This document shows, one piece after another, positions 36,701-45,100 of a stretch of DNA of 64,000 nt (positions are counted from its first letter, which is position 1; each line of letters starts with the position of its first letter). Source of the DNA: Actimicrobium sp034313845 (lineage in GTDB: Bacteria > Pseudomonadota > Gammaproteobacteria > Burkholderiales > Burkholderiaceae_D); NCBI RefSeq assembly GCF_034313845.1, contig NZ_JAVIWN010000001.1. One strand, given 5' to 3'. The notes beneath the pieces are model-generated. The model was given only the letters and a program-made list of their open reading frames with translations. It had not been told where the DNA came from and ran no database searches. The translations under genes and the position numbers were made by a program.

Positions 36701-37306
36701 GGCATCGTCCCCATCACCGACGAACTCTGGTTTGCTGACGACGCCTGCAGCCGCATCCGCGAATTCCTGCGCGTCGTCTGGGGGCTAGACACCCTGGAAG
36801 AAAACATGGCCTGGCTGGCCGAGAGCCTGGGCACTAAAGCTTCTGAAACCTCAGACGAGACCATTCGTCGATACATCGCTGACAAGTTCTTCAAAGACCA
36901 CCTGCAAACCTACAAAAAGCGCCCCATCTATTGGCTCTTCAGCAGCGGCAAGCAAGGCGCTTTTCAGGCCTTGGTCTATCTGCACCGCTACCACGAAGGC
37001 ACGCTCGCCCGCCTGCGCGCCGAATACGTCGTGCCCCTCACCGGCAAAATCCAAAGTCGTATCGAGATGCTGCAAAAAGATGCCGCAGGCACCAGCAGCA
37101 CCGCCGCCCGCAACAAGCTGGCCAAGGAAGTCGAAAAGCTCAAGAAAAAACACGTGGAACTGCTGGCCTACGACGAGCAACTACGCCACTACGCCGACAT
37201 GCGCATTACTCTGGATCTCGACGATGGTGTGAAAGTCAACTATGGCAAGTTTGGCGATTTGTTGTCAGAGGTGAAGGCGGTCACAGGTGGAGCGGGGGAT
37301 GAGTAG
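33731..37306 (+). CDS. pglX: BREX adenine-specific DNA methyltransferase PglX
   Basis: A 1191-residue type I BREX methyltransferase (also BrxX). The SAM-binding motif 'DPACGSGH' is at about residue 317 and the catalytic 'NPPYMGG' at about residue 502. It methylates adenine in a 6-7 bp asymmetric site to mark self DNA. Bases 35275-36535 (about residues 515-935, the target-recognition part) are far more AT-rich (near 35-40% GC by eye) than the flanks (near 57%), so the specificity domain appears to have been exchanged. The frame is intact and no homopolymer tract suggesting phase variation is seen. The stop overlaps the next gene by 8 bp. Confidence 0.92.
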   Translation: MNKANLKSYAPQARKDFIAAVTARANLLGLSDKDGTLQVAAAQTQGDVTLIAGQAWSAKVDAQRNQLITRIRRDGFAHTMEAVAYTWFNRFAALRYMELHDYLGHGHRALSSTAGGLPDILAYAAELAQAGSLPGLRTPLVLEMKLAGNRDGELYRALLVAQCNALSNAMPFLFERIDDDSELLLPDNLLRSDSVIAKLVEAIPEEDWEEVEIIGWLYQFYISEKKDQVIGKVVKSEDIPAATQLFTPNWIVQYLVQNSVGRLWLMANPQSTLAQEWPYYITPAEQTPEVQAQLDALIQTRVREDGDTLNPEAITVLDPACGSGHILVVAYDVLKAIYLERGYQPRAIPRLILEKNLYGLDIDDRAAQMAGFALLMKARADDRRLFTAMDDAGNLQPPKLNVLSLQESKGLNVDELATHLAPFKVQRATITALVETFEHAKTFGSLIQIPYALKTYLPVMPQVLALVKQGGDMYATAAADDLLPLVQQARVLAMQFDAVVANPPYMGGKGMNIEIRDFAQTNFPDSKSDLFSVFIERCQLFGKASSNNGFVTPYVWMFISSYENIRRQLVENSTIQTLIQLEYNAFEPACVPVCAFVTGRSHVNEYTGSYIKLSDFKGHENQAPRTLEAINNRNCGWFYISKPDDFKKIPGSPIAYWASKKIVNIFETEPTLESVCYAGFGIKTGNNVEFMREWSEVSIENVALPFGSDVDRTKKWYPCASGGSFRKWYGNQNLIVNYGNNGADIEAYAKTNGNSFGFNARKYYFKKSITWPKLTSSANSFRETPSGHIFDGVGLSAFFRTNEHHLIALAALNTNLYRKIISLVAPTISFTSGDFLKLPFPSKVVLDSELISGLTKVSKEDWDSYEGSWNFHSLPLINSSNSIESLEKSWLNWYTSKKATINKAIELEESINQLFINTYGLQDELSSEVPEDQITLARADREKDCQRLISYAIGCMMGRYSLDEPGLIYAHADNFGYDPGRYVTFPADADGIVPITDELWFADDACSRIREFLRVVWGLDTLEENMAWLAESLGTKASETSDETIRRYIADKFFKDHLQTYKKRPIYWLFSSGKQGAFQALVYLHRYHEGTLARLRAEYVVPLTGKIQSRIEMLQKDAAGTSSTAARNKLAKEVEKLKKKHVELLAYDEQLRHYADMRITLDLDDGVKVNYGKFGDLLSEVKAVTGGAGDE

Positions 37307-40300
37307 TAAGACCCCACCGCCGGAATTCAACCTCTTCGACCTTGGCATGGCCTATCGCAAGGCCAAGGTGGATCTCTATTATTCAACCAATTCTCAGCCT
37401 AATGAGATTGCCAAATATGAAGACGACCTGGAAGCGAATTTGCAGGCTCTGCTGACGAAGTTAAATGGCGCTGATGAGGACTGGGTCAAAGCAAAAGACT
37501 TTATTGGGGATTGGACATTGGTGCCCAAATCACTGAAGGCACCGGAGTTGGGTAACGATGTCAAAAATGGCGTGCTCTTCTCCTCACCTGCCGATGAGTG
37601 GAAACATCTTTGTAAATTAGGCGAAGGTAAAAAACCAAAAGCTGTATTCCGTCTGATGGCGCAAGCCAGTTTGGACTTTCATGTTCTGTCCACTTTGTGG
37701 GTATTGAGGGTTGGTCACCAGTACGATATACAACTGACGGATTGCGCATATGGTAATCGTTTGCGCAGAGGCCTTGATAAAGAAATCAACCCGTTGTCGT
37801 TAGGCACGTTTTCACCGTACTTGAAACCGTTTCGAGACTGGCGTGACAACGGAATCGGTGCGATGCGCACGGCGCTAGAAGCAGGCAAGAAAATTGTTGC
37901 CCTCACAGCCGATGTGACCGGTTTTTACCATGAGCTCAATCCTGCTTTTATGCTGGAAGATAGCTTTAATGAATTGTTTCAACTTGATTTGTCTTTGGAT
38001 GAGCAGAAACTTCATAGGCTGTTCATAAGCGCACTGCAAGCTTGGGCTGAAACTACACCCCTAAAAAGGGGGCTGCCAGTTGGGTTGCCAGCATCAGCCG
38101 TAGTTGCCAATATCGCCTTGATCGAGCTGGATCAATTGATACAGCGGCAAGTTGTGCCGCTGTATTACGGTCGATACGTTGATGACCTGATATTGGTGAT
38201 GGAGAATGGATCTAACATTCAATCGACTGAACAGCTTTGGGATTGGCTGTTTGTGCGTTCTGGTAAATTGTTAAATTGGTTGCCTAGCGAAAAAGGCACA
38301 ACTGTCGAATTCACTCCAAAATATTTACACGGCAGTCAAATACAATTCGCAAATGATAAAAACAAGGTTTTTGTATTGACAGGTGAGACTGGCAAAACAT
38401 TGGTTGAATCCATCGCCCGTCAGATCCACGAACGTGCCAGCGAATGGCGTGCGTTGCCTAATTTGCCCCGTTCTGCCGGCCATGTGGCCACCGATCTAGT
38501 TGCTGCAACCCAAAGCGATGGTCAGATCGCGGACAATCTGCGCAAAGCCGACTTGCTTTCCATGCGCCGTGCTGGCTTTGCCATCAAACTCCGTGATTTT
38601 GAAGCGTATGAGCGTGACCTGCATCCCGACGCTTGGAAGGATCATCGCCGTGCGTTTTTCAGAGCCGTCATCCAGCATGTGTTGGTCTTGCCACATTTCT
38701 TTGATTTGTCGATTTACATCCCAAGGGTAGTGAAAATTGCGACTGCCTGTGAAGATTTCGAAGATCTTCGAAAAATAATGGATGGTCTTTCTCAGATCTG
38801 CAAGACGGTGGGTGACCAATGTAAAGTTTCCATAAAGCCGAGCCCAGGGCGGAATTCACCGAGTGAATCTGAAATTCTTAGTCGTTGGAAATTGCAGGTT
38901 TTTAAGGCTGTGAATGAAAGCATCGTGGCAGCCTTTCCACCGCGACTTTCAAAGGTCGGTAAGCGGGCTTGGGAAACACATTTTTCCAAATCTGATTTCG
39001 AGATTGGCAAGATGCCAATCAAGAACATCCAGGCCAAGCAAGCGTGGTTGTTTTCCCATGATCTCGCGCACATGCCTTTCCGGTTCATTGGTTTGCCTAT
39101 AGAAATGATCGCGCAGCGCGGTATCCCTGCAAAAAAGACGATCATCTATCTGGACGGCGCAATTGATTTACTGTCCGACTCTGTGACTGATGGAATTGCG
39201 GCACTGGCGAGATGGATAAAGTGCACAAGGTTGGAAGCACTGCCAATCGGACTGCTTTTCGCAACACGTCCGTCAAGTGTGGCCGAACTATTCATACTGG
39301 ATCGCAATCCATTTTCGGTTGCCAGTGAAAAGGCGATGCGAGACATTGTGCTTGCAACACGCGGGTTCACCTTGAGTGAAAAAATGCCGCGCCTTGACCG
39401 CAAAGACGTATTGCAAATCCCGGATGGGGAGCCGCAACACAAAACCATCATTGCAGTTTCTAGTTGGGAGACGCGATACAAAAGTTGGGTTGCCGCTGTA
39501 ACTGGCAACACTGATCCTGACTTTGACCGATATGCGCGTTTAAATAGGTTGGTGAAACATCTGATCTCTCAGCCCAACGGAGCCAAATACTTCATTCTTC
39601 CGGAATTGGCGCTGCCAGCACACTGGTTCATGCGCTTGGCTCTCAAGCTCCAAGGGCGGGGCATTTCACTAATTACCGGCATCGAATACCTGCATGCGAG
39701 TAAAAGCAGGGTCCGCAATCAAGTTTGGGCGGCTTTGTCGCATGATGGTCTTGGCTTCCCATCAATGTTGGTGTATCGGCAGGATAAGCAGCGGCCCGCA
39801 TTACATGAATTGCAGGAGATCAAGCGCCTAGCGGGTTTGGAATTGAATCCAGAAAAACCTTGGACCAAACCCCCAGTGATTCAGCATGGCACCTTCCGTT
39901 TTGCAATGTTGGTTTGCAGTGAGTTGACCAACATCAGCTATCGCACAGCATTGCGCGGCGAGGTAGACGCACTATTTATTCCGGAATGGAATCAGGACAC
40001 CGAAACTTTCAATTCACTGGTTGAGTCAGCGGCATTAGATGTGCACGCCTACATTATTCAATGCAATGACCGGCAGTACGGCGACAGTCGTATCCGAGCA
40101 CCCTACAAAGACACTTGGCGACGCGATATCCTCAAAGTCAAGGGCGGCATTGAAGACTACTGCGTTACCGGTGAAATTGATATTCTGGCGCTTCGGCAGT
40201 TTCAATCCAGTCATCGCTCGCCAGACCGACCATTCAAGCCGGTTCCTGATGGCTTTAAGATGGGTTTTGAGAGAAGAGCGTTGCCGATTGATAAGGAAGC

Positions 40301-40310
40301 GTCCCGATGA
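37299..40310 (+). CDS. reverse transcriptase-nitrilase fusion (UG1/DRT1-like defence RT)
   Basis: A 1003-residue fusion. The N-terminal reverse transcriptase has motif A 'TADVTGFY' (D205), motif B 'RGLPVGLPASAVVAN' and motif C 'YVDD' (residues 293-296). About residues 345-690 are an unassigned linker region. The C-terminal part is nitrilase/C-N hydrolase-like with the triad E769 ('LPELALP'), K830 ('RQDKQRP') and C873 ('VCSEL'). RT plus C-terminal nitrilase is the hallmark of UG1, the defence-associated reverse transcriptase type 1. ATG 37299 (GGAG six bases before) overlaps pglX by 8 bp, so it is coupled to BREX translation. The small membrane-protein partner described for DRT1 is not evident. 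Base composition is lower in GC than pglX flanks. Confidence 0.88.
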   Translation: MSSKTPPPEFNLFDLGMAYRKAKVDLYYSTNSQPNEIAKYEDDLEANLQALLTKLNGADEDWVKAKDFIGDWTLVPKSLKAPELGNDVKNGVLFSSPADEWKHLCKLGEGKKPKAVFRLMAQASLDFHVLSTLWVLRVGHQYDIQLTDCAYGNRLRRGLDKEINPLSLGTFSPYLKPFRDWRDNGIGAMRTALEAGKKIVALTADVTGFYHELNPAFMLEDSFNELFQLDLSLDEQKLHRLFISALQAWAETTPLKRGLPVGLPASAVVANIALIELDQLIQRQVVPLYYGRYVDDLILVMENGSNIQSTEQLWDWLFVRSGKLLNWLPSEKGTTVEFTPKYLHGSQIQFANDKNKVFVLTGETGKTLVESIARQIHERASEWRALPNLPRSAGHVATDLVAATQSDGQIADNLRKADLLSMRRAGFAIKLRDFEAYERDLHPDAWKDHRRAFFRAVIQHVLVLPHFFDLSIYIPRVVKIATACEDFEDLRKIMDGLSQICKTVGDQCKVSIKPSPGRNSPSESEILSRWKLQVFKAVNESIVAAFPPRLSKVGKRAWETHFSKSDFEIGKMPIKNIQAKQAWLFSHDLAHMPFRFIGLPIEMIAQRGIPAKKTIIYLDGAIDLLSDSVTDGIAALARWIKCTRLEALPIGLLFATRPSSVAELFILDRNPFSVASEKAMRDIVLATRGFTLSEKMPRLDRKDVLQIPDGEPQHKTIIAVSSWETRYKSWVAAVTGNTDPDFDRYARLNRLVKHLISQPNGAKYFILPELALPAHWFMRLALKLQGRGISLITGIEYLHASKSRVRNQVWAALSHDGLGFPSMLVYRQDKQRPALHELQEIKRLAGLELNPEKPWTKPPVIQHGTFRFAMLVCSELTNISYRTALRGEVDALFIPEWNQDTETFNSLVESAALDVHAYIIQCNDRQYGDSRIRAPYKDTWRRDILKVKGGIEDYCVTGEIDILALRQFQSSHRSPDRPFKPVPDGFKMGFERRALPIDKEASR

Positions 40311-43174
40311 GAGTCGGGGACCATGTAGTCCATCGCAGTTTATGGCGAGATTCCGAAATTGGCGAGTTGGTAGAGATTTATGACGATGGCACCTGCAAAG
40401 CAGTATTCCCGCGCGGTGTCTATTCTGGGATTTCTCTCGATAATTTGACTTCCGCAGAAGATCTATTTCAGTTGCAAAAGTTAAACCTTGCGAAGGCTGA
40501 GATTCTTGGGCTTTTGCAATCGGAGAAGTTCGAGCTTGCGACGCAGATTTACGATGATAAGTATTCGGTCCTATGGGATAGAGCCGATTTTGAGACCACC
40601 AAAAAGGAGGCGCTGGAAGCGGCGGAAAGACGTCTGGCTGAAGAGCAAGCTCAAGCATTAATATTTTCTCGAGAAATTATTTTAGAGGCAATTGCTAAGC
40701 TCTTGGACGGTGAAAAATATGGCGAAGCTGACGAATATTTTAGAGAGAAATGTGGAGACTGGTGGCCGAAGTCAGAGTTTGAGGCTTTGGTTGCAGAAAC
40801 TAAGTATCGTCATAAATTTGTAGGCGCTTATTTTTCGGCATCGCTTGGCGAGCTGGACGCGCTGTACCGCGACCGACCGGTAAATATTGATTTTCCAGTT
40901 GAGGATTTTATTTCACTGAAATTGCCCAAAGTTCGGAATTGCTTGTCGGCGATCGGAATGGATCTTGATGATGAGCAAGTTCGTGCCAATGCACGTCCGG
41001 AAGAAAGGTTACTCATTACTGCAAGGGCAGGTTCAGGCAAGACGCGGACTCTATGCGCGAAAGCCGCCTTGTCGATAGGTGATGAAAAGCTGAATCCTGA
41101 TCAAGTCATGATTTTGGCTTTTAACAAGGCTGCAGCAGTTACTGTGAAGAAACGATTGCACAAAGAAGGTCAAATTTCCGACTACAGCAATGCCCGAACA
41201 TTTCACAGCTTGGCCTATCAGTTAGTGAAGCCACATAAAAAATTATTGTTTGATGCTGGCGGTACACCCTCCTCACGTGAACAGAGTCGATTCGCGCAGC
41301 GGTTGATGGAGAGGATTCTTAATCCCGCCTTTAAGGAGGCCATGCTTGAGTTCTTTAGACAAGAGTTGGAGCAAATAGAAAGCATCGGCAGAGATTTGTC
41401 ACCGGCTGAGTATCAGATTTTTCGACGCTCATTGGAATACGTTACGCTCAAAGGTGAGCGGGTCAAGTCGAATGGCGAAAAATTTATTGCGGACTTTTTA
41501 TTTGAGCACGGAATTGAACATCGATATGAAAAGCCATGGGCATGGAAGGTAGATTTTCTGGATGGGTCGGTTTATAAACCGGACTTTTCCATTGTGGCCA
41601 ACGGTCGTGATTTCATTCTTGAGCATTGGGCGATTGATCCCGACGATCCGAGAGCCGCAGTGCCAGCGCACTGGGATACATCCACACAGGCATACCGCAA
41701 CCAAATTGAGGCCAAACGAAGCTTTTGGGAATCCCATCAGATCAATCTTTTGGAAACTCACACAGGGCATTTACGTAACGGCAGGGTAAATTTTGAAGCC
41801 AAGTTGCAATCGATTCTGGAAAAGCAGGGTATCAAATGCATACGGTTGAACCCGACTGAAATCATTAGACGTGTCTTTGAGAATGACTTCACGATTTCCA
41901 GAATGGCTGAGTTGTTCCTGCAATTCATTCAGCGCTCGAAGAGGCGAGCATGGTCTGTTGATGCTGTTGCCGCACAGCTTGCTATATCGCCTGACATTCA
42001 GCCGCGTGCAAGACTCTTCCATCAACTAGCGTTAAGGGCTTATCGAGAATACGAGGCCATGCTGGCCGAAGTACCAGCAATGGACTTCGACGATTTGCTT
42101 ATGCAGGCCACACAGGAAGTTCGCGTTCGTGGTGCCGCAGCATGTATTCACTTGGGCGAAGGGCGAATGATGCCGCTTGGCCAATTGCGATGGATTTTGC
42201 TTGATGAATATCAGGACTTTTCAGAACTGTACTTTCAGATGTTGGACGCGATTTTGAAGGCGAATCCAAGCATCCGTCTAATTGCCGTTGGGGATGACTG
42301 GCAAGCCATCAATACATTTGCTGGCGCGGATTTGAGGTTCTTTAATGATTTTGGTAGCTTCTTTCCAAATTCGAATGCTGTGGGTGTTACCACAAACTAT
42401 CGCAGCGATTCATTGGTAGTCGCTGCAGGAAATCGTCTCATGGCCGGGCGGGGGCAACCTGCCAAAGGTAGTAGGCTGTCCCGCGGACAAATCAAAACCT
42501 ATTACTTGGGTGACATTTGGCTGGAGTTCCGCGGCGGTGATCAACACCAGGTTGAACGGAACCAGGACCTACTTTTTCTTCCAGAACGTGAAGACAACAG
42601 GGGACCATCCCCTTCTATGCTGAGACTTGCTCAGGCACTTAAATTTTGCGCACAACGGTTTCTGGAATTCCCACAAGAAAAGATCATGATTTTGGCCAGG
42701 GGCGGCTTTGTCTACGGGGTCGAACTTAGTGAATTCAAAGATCGGCTTGTTGCTGCGTTGTGCAAGCTAAGTGAAGCGACAAAAGCGTTCTTGGAGGAAA
42801 AGATCTCCACAATGACTGCACATGGTTCCAAAGGGCAAGAATCTCATACGGTCATTATATTGGACGCGACCCAAAGACAGTTCCCTAAGGTTCATCCAGA
42901 CAACTTGTTATTTGTCCCGTTTGGAGTGACGCCGCGTGCTGTTCTTGACGAAGAACGCCGTCTGTTTTACGTGGCGATAACCCGGGCTGAGCATAGACTT
43001 TTTGTGCTGACCGACAAAGGTGCTGAGTCACCGTATTTGTCTTCGCTTGAAGCTCGCGCACCCGTCGGGCAAGAAGCAAACGGCCGTAGATCGAATGTGC
43101 CAGATGAACTTGGTGTGTTCGGGCAAAAAATCAAAAATCAAATTGACGAGTTTGAGGATGCATTTCATGAGTAA
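40307..43174 (+). CDS. UvrD/Rep-type DNA helicase with inserted nuclease-like domain
   Basis: A 955-residue superfamily 1A helicase. An N-terminal ~60-residue SH3-like segment ('GDHVVHRSLWRDSEIGELV') leads into Walker A 'ARAGSGKTR' (K245), Walker B 'LLDEYQDF', motif III 'VGDDWQAIN', 'TTNYRS', 'TAHGSKGQE' and motif VI 'FYVAITRAEHRLFV'. Between motifs Ia and II an insertion at about residues 385-445 has E391, D426 ('KPDFSI') and E439 ('LEHWAI'), a PD-(D/E)xK/Vsr-like pattern with Trp where Lys is usual. It overlaps the RT gene by ATGA and is AT-richer than core BREX genes, suggesting that RT and helicase travel together. It is not the BrxH-type helicase of other BREX classes. Confidence 0.85.
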   Translation: MRVGDHVVHRSLWRDSEIGELVEIYDDGTCKAVFPRGVYSGISLDNLTSAEDLFQLQKLNLAKAEILGLLQSEKFELATQIYDDKYSVLWDRADFETTKKEALEAAERRLAEEQAQALIFSREIILEAIAKLLDGEKYGEADEYFREKCGDWWPKSEFEALVAETKYRHKFVGAYFSASLGELDALYRDRPVNIDFPVEDFISLKLPKVRNCLSAIGMDLDDEQVRANARPEERLLITARAGSGKTRTLCAKAALSIGDEKLNPDQVMILAFNKAAAVTVKKRLHKEGQISDYSNARTFHSLAYQLVKPHKKLLFDAGGTPSSREQSRFAQRLMERILNPAFKEAMLEFFRQELEQIESIGRDLSPAEYQIFRRSLEYVTLKGERVKSNGEKFIADFLFEHGIEHRYEKPWAWKVDFLDGSVYKPDFSIVANGRDFILEHWAIDPDDPRAAVPAHWDTSTQAYRNQIEAKRSFWESHQINLLETHTGHLRNGRVNFEAKLQSILEKQGIKCIRLNPTEIIRRVFENDFTISRMAELFLQFIQRSKRRAWSVDAVAAQLAISPDIQPRARLFHQLALRAYREYEAMLAEVPAMDFDDLLMQATQEVRVRGAAACIHLGEGRMMPLGQLRWILLDEYQDFSELYFQMLDAILKANPSIRLIAVGDDWQAINTFAGADLRFFNDFGSFFPNSNAVGVTTNYRSDSLVVAAGNRLMAGRGQPAKGSRLSRGQIKTYYLGDIWLEFRGGDQHQVERNQDLLFLPEREDNRGPSPSMLRLAQALKFCAQRFLEFPQEKIMILARGGFVYGVELSEFKDRLVAALCKLSEATKAFLEEKISTMTAHGSKGQESHTVIILDATQRQFPKVHPDNLLFVPFGVTPRAVLDEERRLFYVAITRAEHRLFVLTDKGAESPYLSSLEARAPVGQEANGRRSNVPDELGVFGQKIKNQIDEFEDAFHE

Positions 43175-43316
43175 TCAAAGAATTTCTGACAGTCTGGCAT
43201 CCTTGTTCATCGTCCATCCGGTAGTGTTTTGGCACGACGTAGAAGGTGAATTTGCCAATGTATTGAACAGCTTGAGCCAAAATCAATTGAAAAAAACTGC
43301 AGGGAGATACTCTTGA
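43167..43316 (+). pseudogene. 5' remnant of a second, divergent pglZ
   Basis: A 49-codon frame starts at ATG 43167, inside the helicase stop region, and reads 'RISDSLASLFIVHPVVFWHD' followed by 'VEGEF'. This matches the N-terminus of the intact PglZ at 48893 ('RLFDSLTAMFSDQPVVFWHD' then 'IEAEF') at roughly half of the first 36 positions, after which the similarity stops and the frame closes at 43316. It is the beginning of another pglZ cut off by the insertion of the nitrilase and SMC genes. It may still be translated and could serve to couple translation into the nitrilase gene, whose TTG start overlaps its stop. Confidence 0.82.
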
Positions 43317-45100
43317 TTCAGGTCATTGAGATTGACATCGGTCGGCTCGGCGTGCATTTGCCGCGTGGAGAAGTCGGAATGGTCATTGCCCAGCCATATG
43401 TTGATTTCATCCAAATAGCGCCGTTTTCCCTTACTCCTGCAGTGAGAGCTGCCGCACTAGCGGGCATCGACGCCACGCTCGCTGTGGCCCGCGAATGCGC
43501 ACATGGTGCCAAGATAACCCATTTCACTATCTTCCCAGAATGCACGTTGCCTGGCCTTGTTGGCTTCGACCACATAACGGCGGCAATGGATGATGCCAGT
43601 TGGCCGACGGGCACGATCATCATTGGAGGATTTGAGGGACTTTCGCATGAGCAGTTCGGCGAACTAGTTCAGCGGCCGGGTACTAGCTATGACGATGTGG
43701 GGAGTTCGTTGGGCAGCATCCGCCCGGACCAATGGGTCAACTGCTGCGCGACATGGGCCAAACTCGAGTCTGGAGAGGTTCGGTGCTGGATCCAGACCAA
43801 AATTGAGCCTGCGGGTGTTGAACTTGAAGTGAGCAATCAGTCCATGTTCAAGGGGAAATCTGTATTTTTATTTAAGGGTACGTACTCCGACATCAACACG
43901 CCATATCGGTTTGCGACCCTCATTTGCTTTGATTGGATTGGAGTCCGCGATCAACGCCGCGTATGGGAGTGGCTTTTGCAGGATATCGAACATACCGCGG
44001 CCGCAAAGGAAGCGCAGCTGCCACTAACATGGCTGTTCGTAGCGCAATGCAACCCGGGACCGTCGCATGCATCCTTCATGAGTCAGGTTCAGCCATTCTT
44101 CAATCCGATACTTTTCCCCAGTGTTCTTCGCGATGGCACCTGCTTAGTAATGGCGAACGTGGCAGGGAATGTCATTCCGGGAGTAGCAGATAAGTACGGT
44201 CAGTCGGCGCTCATTTTTGCAACAGACAGGTTCATGAAACCGGAAAATATGCCCACGGTCTGCGCCGGCGGCGAGTTCCAGCGACCTGGTAATCCTCTGG
44301 AGAACTTCAAGGATGCGGTATTCCGAGAGCGCGGCGCATGTATCCACTCGTTCCGTCAACTGAATCCTTTAGCACTGCCACCAGGCGCGGCGGGTAGACG
44401 ATTTGCAATCGCCGACGCCACCGTGCATCCATATCCAGGAACAGAGGATCCTCGAACTCCCTCAGGGCTTGTCTCTCCAGTCGTAAAATGGGTCAACGAC
44501 CAGCTCGACGATTCTAATAAATCTTTACAGATTAAGTACCCAGATTCGCCGCTGGCTGCGGCTGCTGGAGTTGCACATCGAAGGTCTGTGTATGCACTTC
44601 GCTGGCTACCGCCGGATGCACTAAGCAAGACGGTATTGATCGCAACTCCGGAGATTGGTGGTGCTCCAGATAAATGGAGGAACACACAGTCTAAGGCGAT
44701 CAAGCATGTCCTGCACAGCTTCTCAATCCTCGAAGTGGCGCAGTACTCGGTGACATTCCATGGCAATGGAGCGCAAGCGACAATCATGAAAGGGGACGCG
44801 AGCATCGAAGTAGTTGCCGTGGTTGGCGGAAGCCACGAGGAGTGCGATAGGCACGTCTCAGGTCTACTACCAGACCATCGAGGTCAGTTGCTTCTGGTTA
44901 GTCGCGACGAAGACAATACGTCATGGAATCCAAGGATGCGGACGCTGTTTGACCAAGTCGCTGAGCCGACCAAGGAGCTCAATTTCACAGACCCTACTAG
45001 CGCGGTCATTCGGGTGGGCTACCGTGACGTTCTCAACGGATACCACGACTCCGTCAACGAAGCGGAACTAAGAAAGGCACTTGATGCTGCAATCTCCTGA
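43313..45100 (+). CDS. nitrilase-fold protein with unknown C-terminal domain
   Basis: A 595-residue protein. Residues 1 to about 330 resemble the C-N hydrolase (nitrilase) fold with a full triad: E76 ('FPECTLPG'), K163 ('IQTKIEPAG') and C205 ('TLICFDW'), at plausible family spacing. About residues 360-595 form a second domain I do not recognise. The start is TTG 43313, with AGGGAGA six bases upstream, overlapping the stop of the pglZ remnant (TTGA). Its stop overlaps the SMC gene start by 17 bp, so the two form a coupled pair. It is not close to the nitrilase domain of the RT fusion (different residues around the triad). Likely an effector hydrolase acting on a nitrile, amide or nucleotide-linked substrate; the substrate is unknown. 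Confidence 0.75.
   Translation: MIQVIEIDIGRLGVHLPRGEVGMVIAQPYVDFIQIAPFSLTPAVRAAALAGIDATLAVARECAHGAKITHFTIFPECTLPGLVGFDHITAAMDDASWPTGTIIIGGFEGLSHEQFGELVQRPGTSYDDVGSSLGSIRPDQWVNCCATWAKLESGEVRCWIQTKIEPAGVELEVSNQSMFKGKSVFLFKGTYSDINTPYRFATLICFDWIGVRDQRRVWEWLLQDIEHTAAAKEAQLPLTWLFVAQCNPGPSHASFMSQVQPFFNPILFPSVLRDGTCLVMANVAGNVIPGVADKYGQSALIFATDRFMKPENMPTVCAGGEFQRPGNPLENFKDAVFRERGACIHSFRQLNPLALPPGAAGRRFAIADATVHPYPGTEDPRTPSGLVSPVVKWVNDQLDDSNKSLQIKYPDSPLAAAAGVAHRRSVYALRWLPPDALSKTVLIATPEIGGAPDKWRNTQSKAIKHVLHSFSILEVAQYSVTFHGNGAQATIMKGDASIEVVAVVGGSHEECDRHVSGLLPDHRGQLLLVSRDEDNTSWNPRMRTLFDQVAEPTKELNFTDPTSAVIRVGYRDVLNGYHDSVNEAELRKALDAAIS

Noticed and set aside
37299..40310. Group II intron or retron for the reverse transcriptase
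   Set aside because: There is no maturase/HNH domain or intron RNA, and no retron-like ncRNA next to it; the C-terminal nitrilase domain points to UG1 instead.
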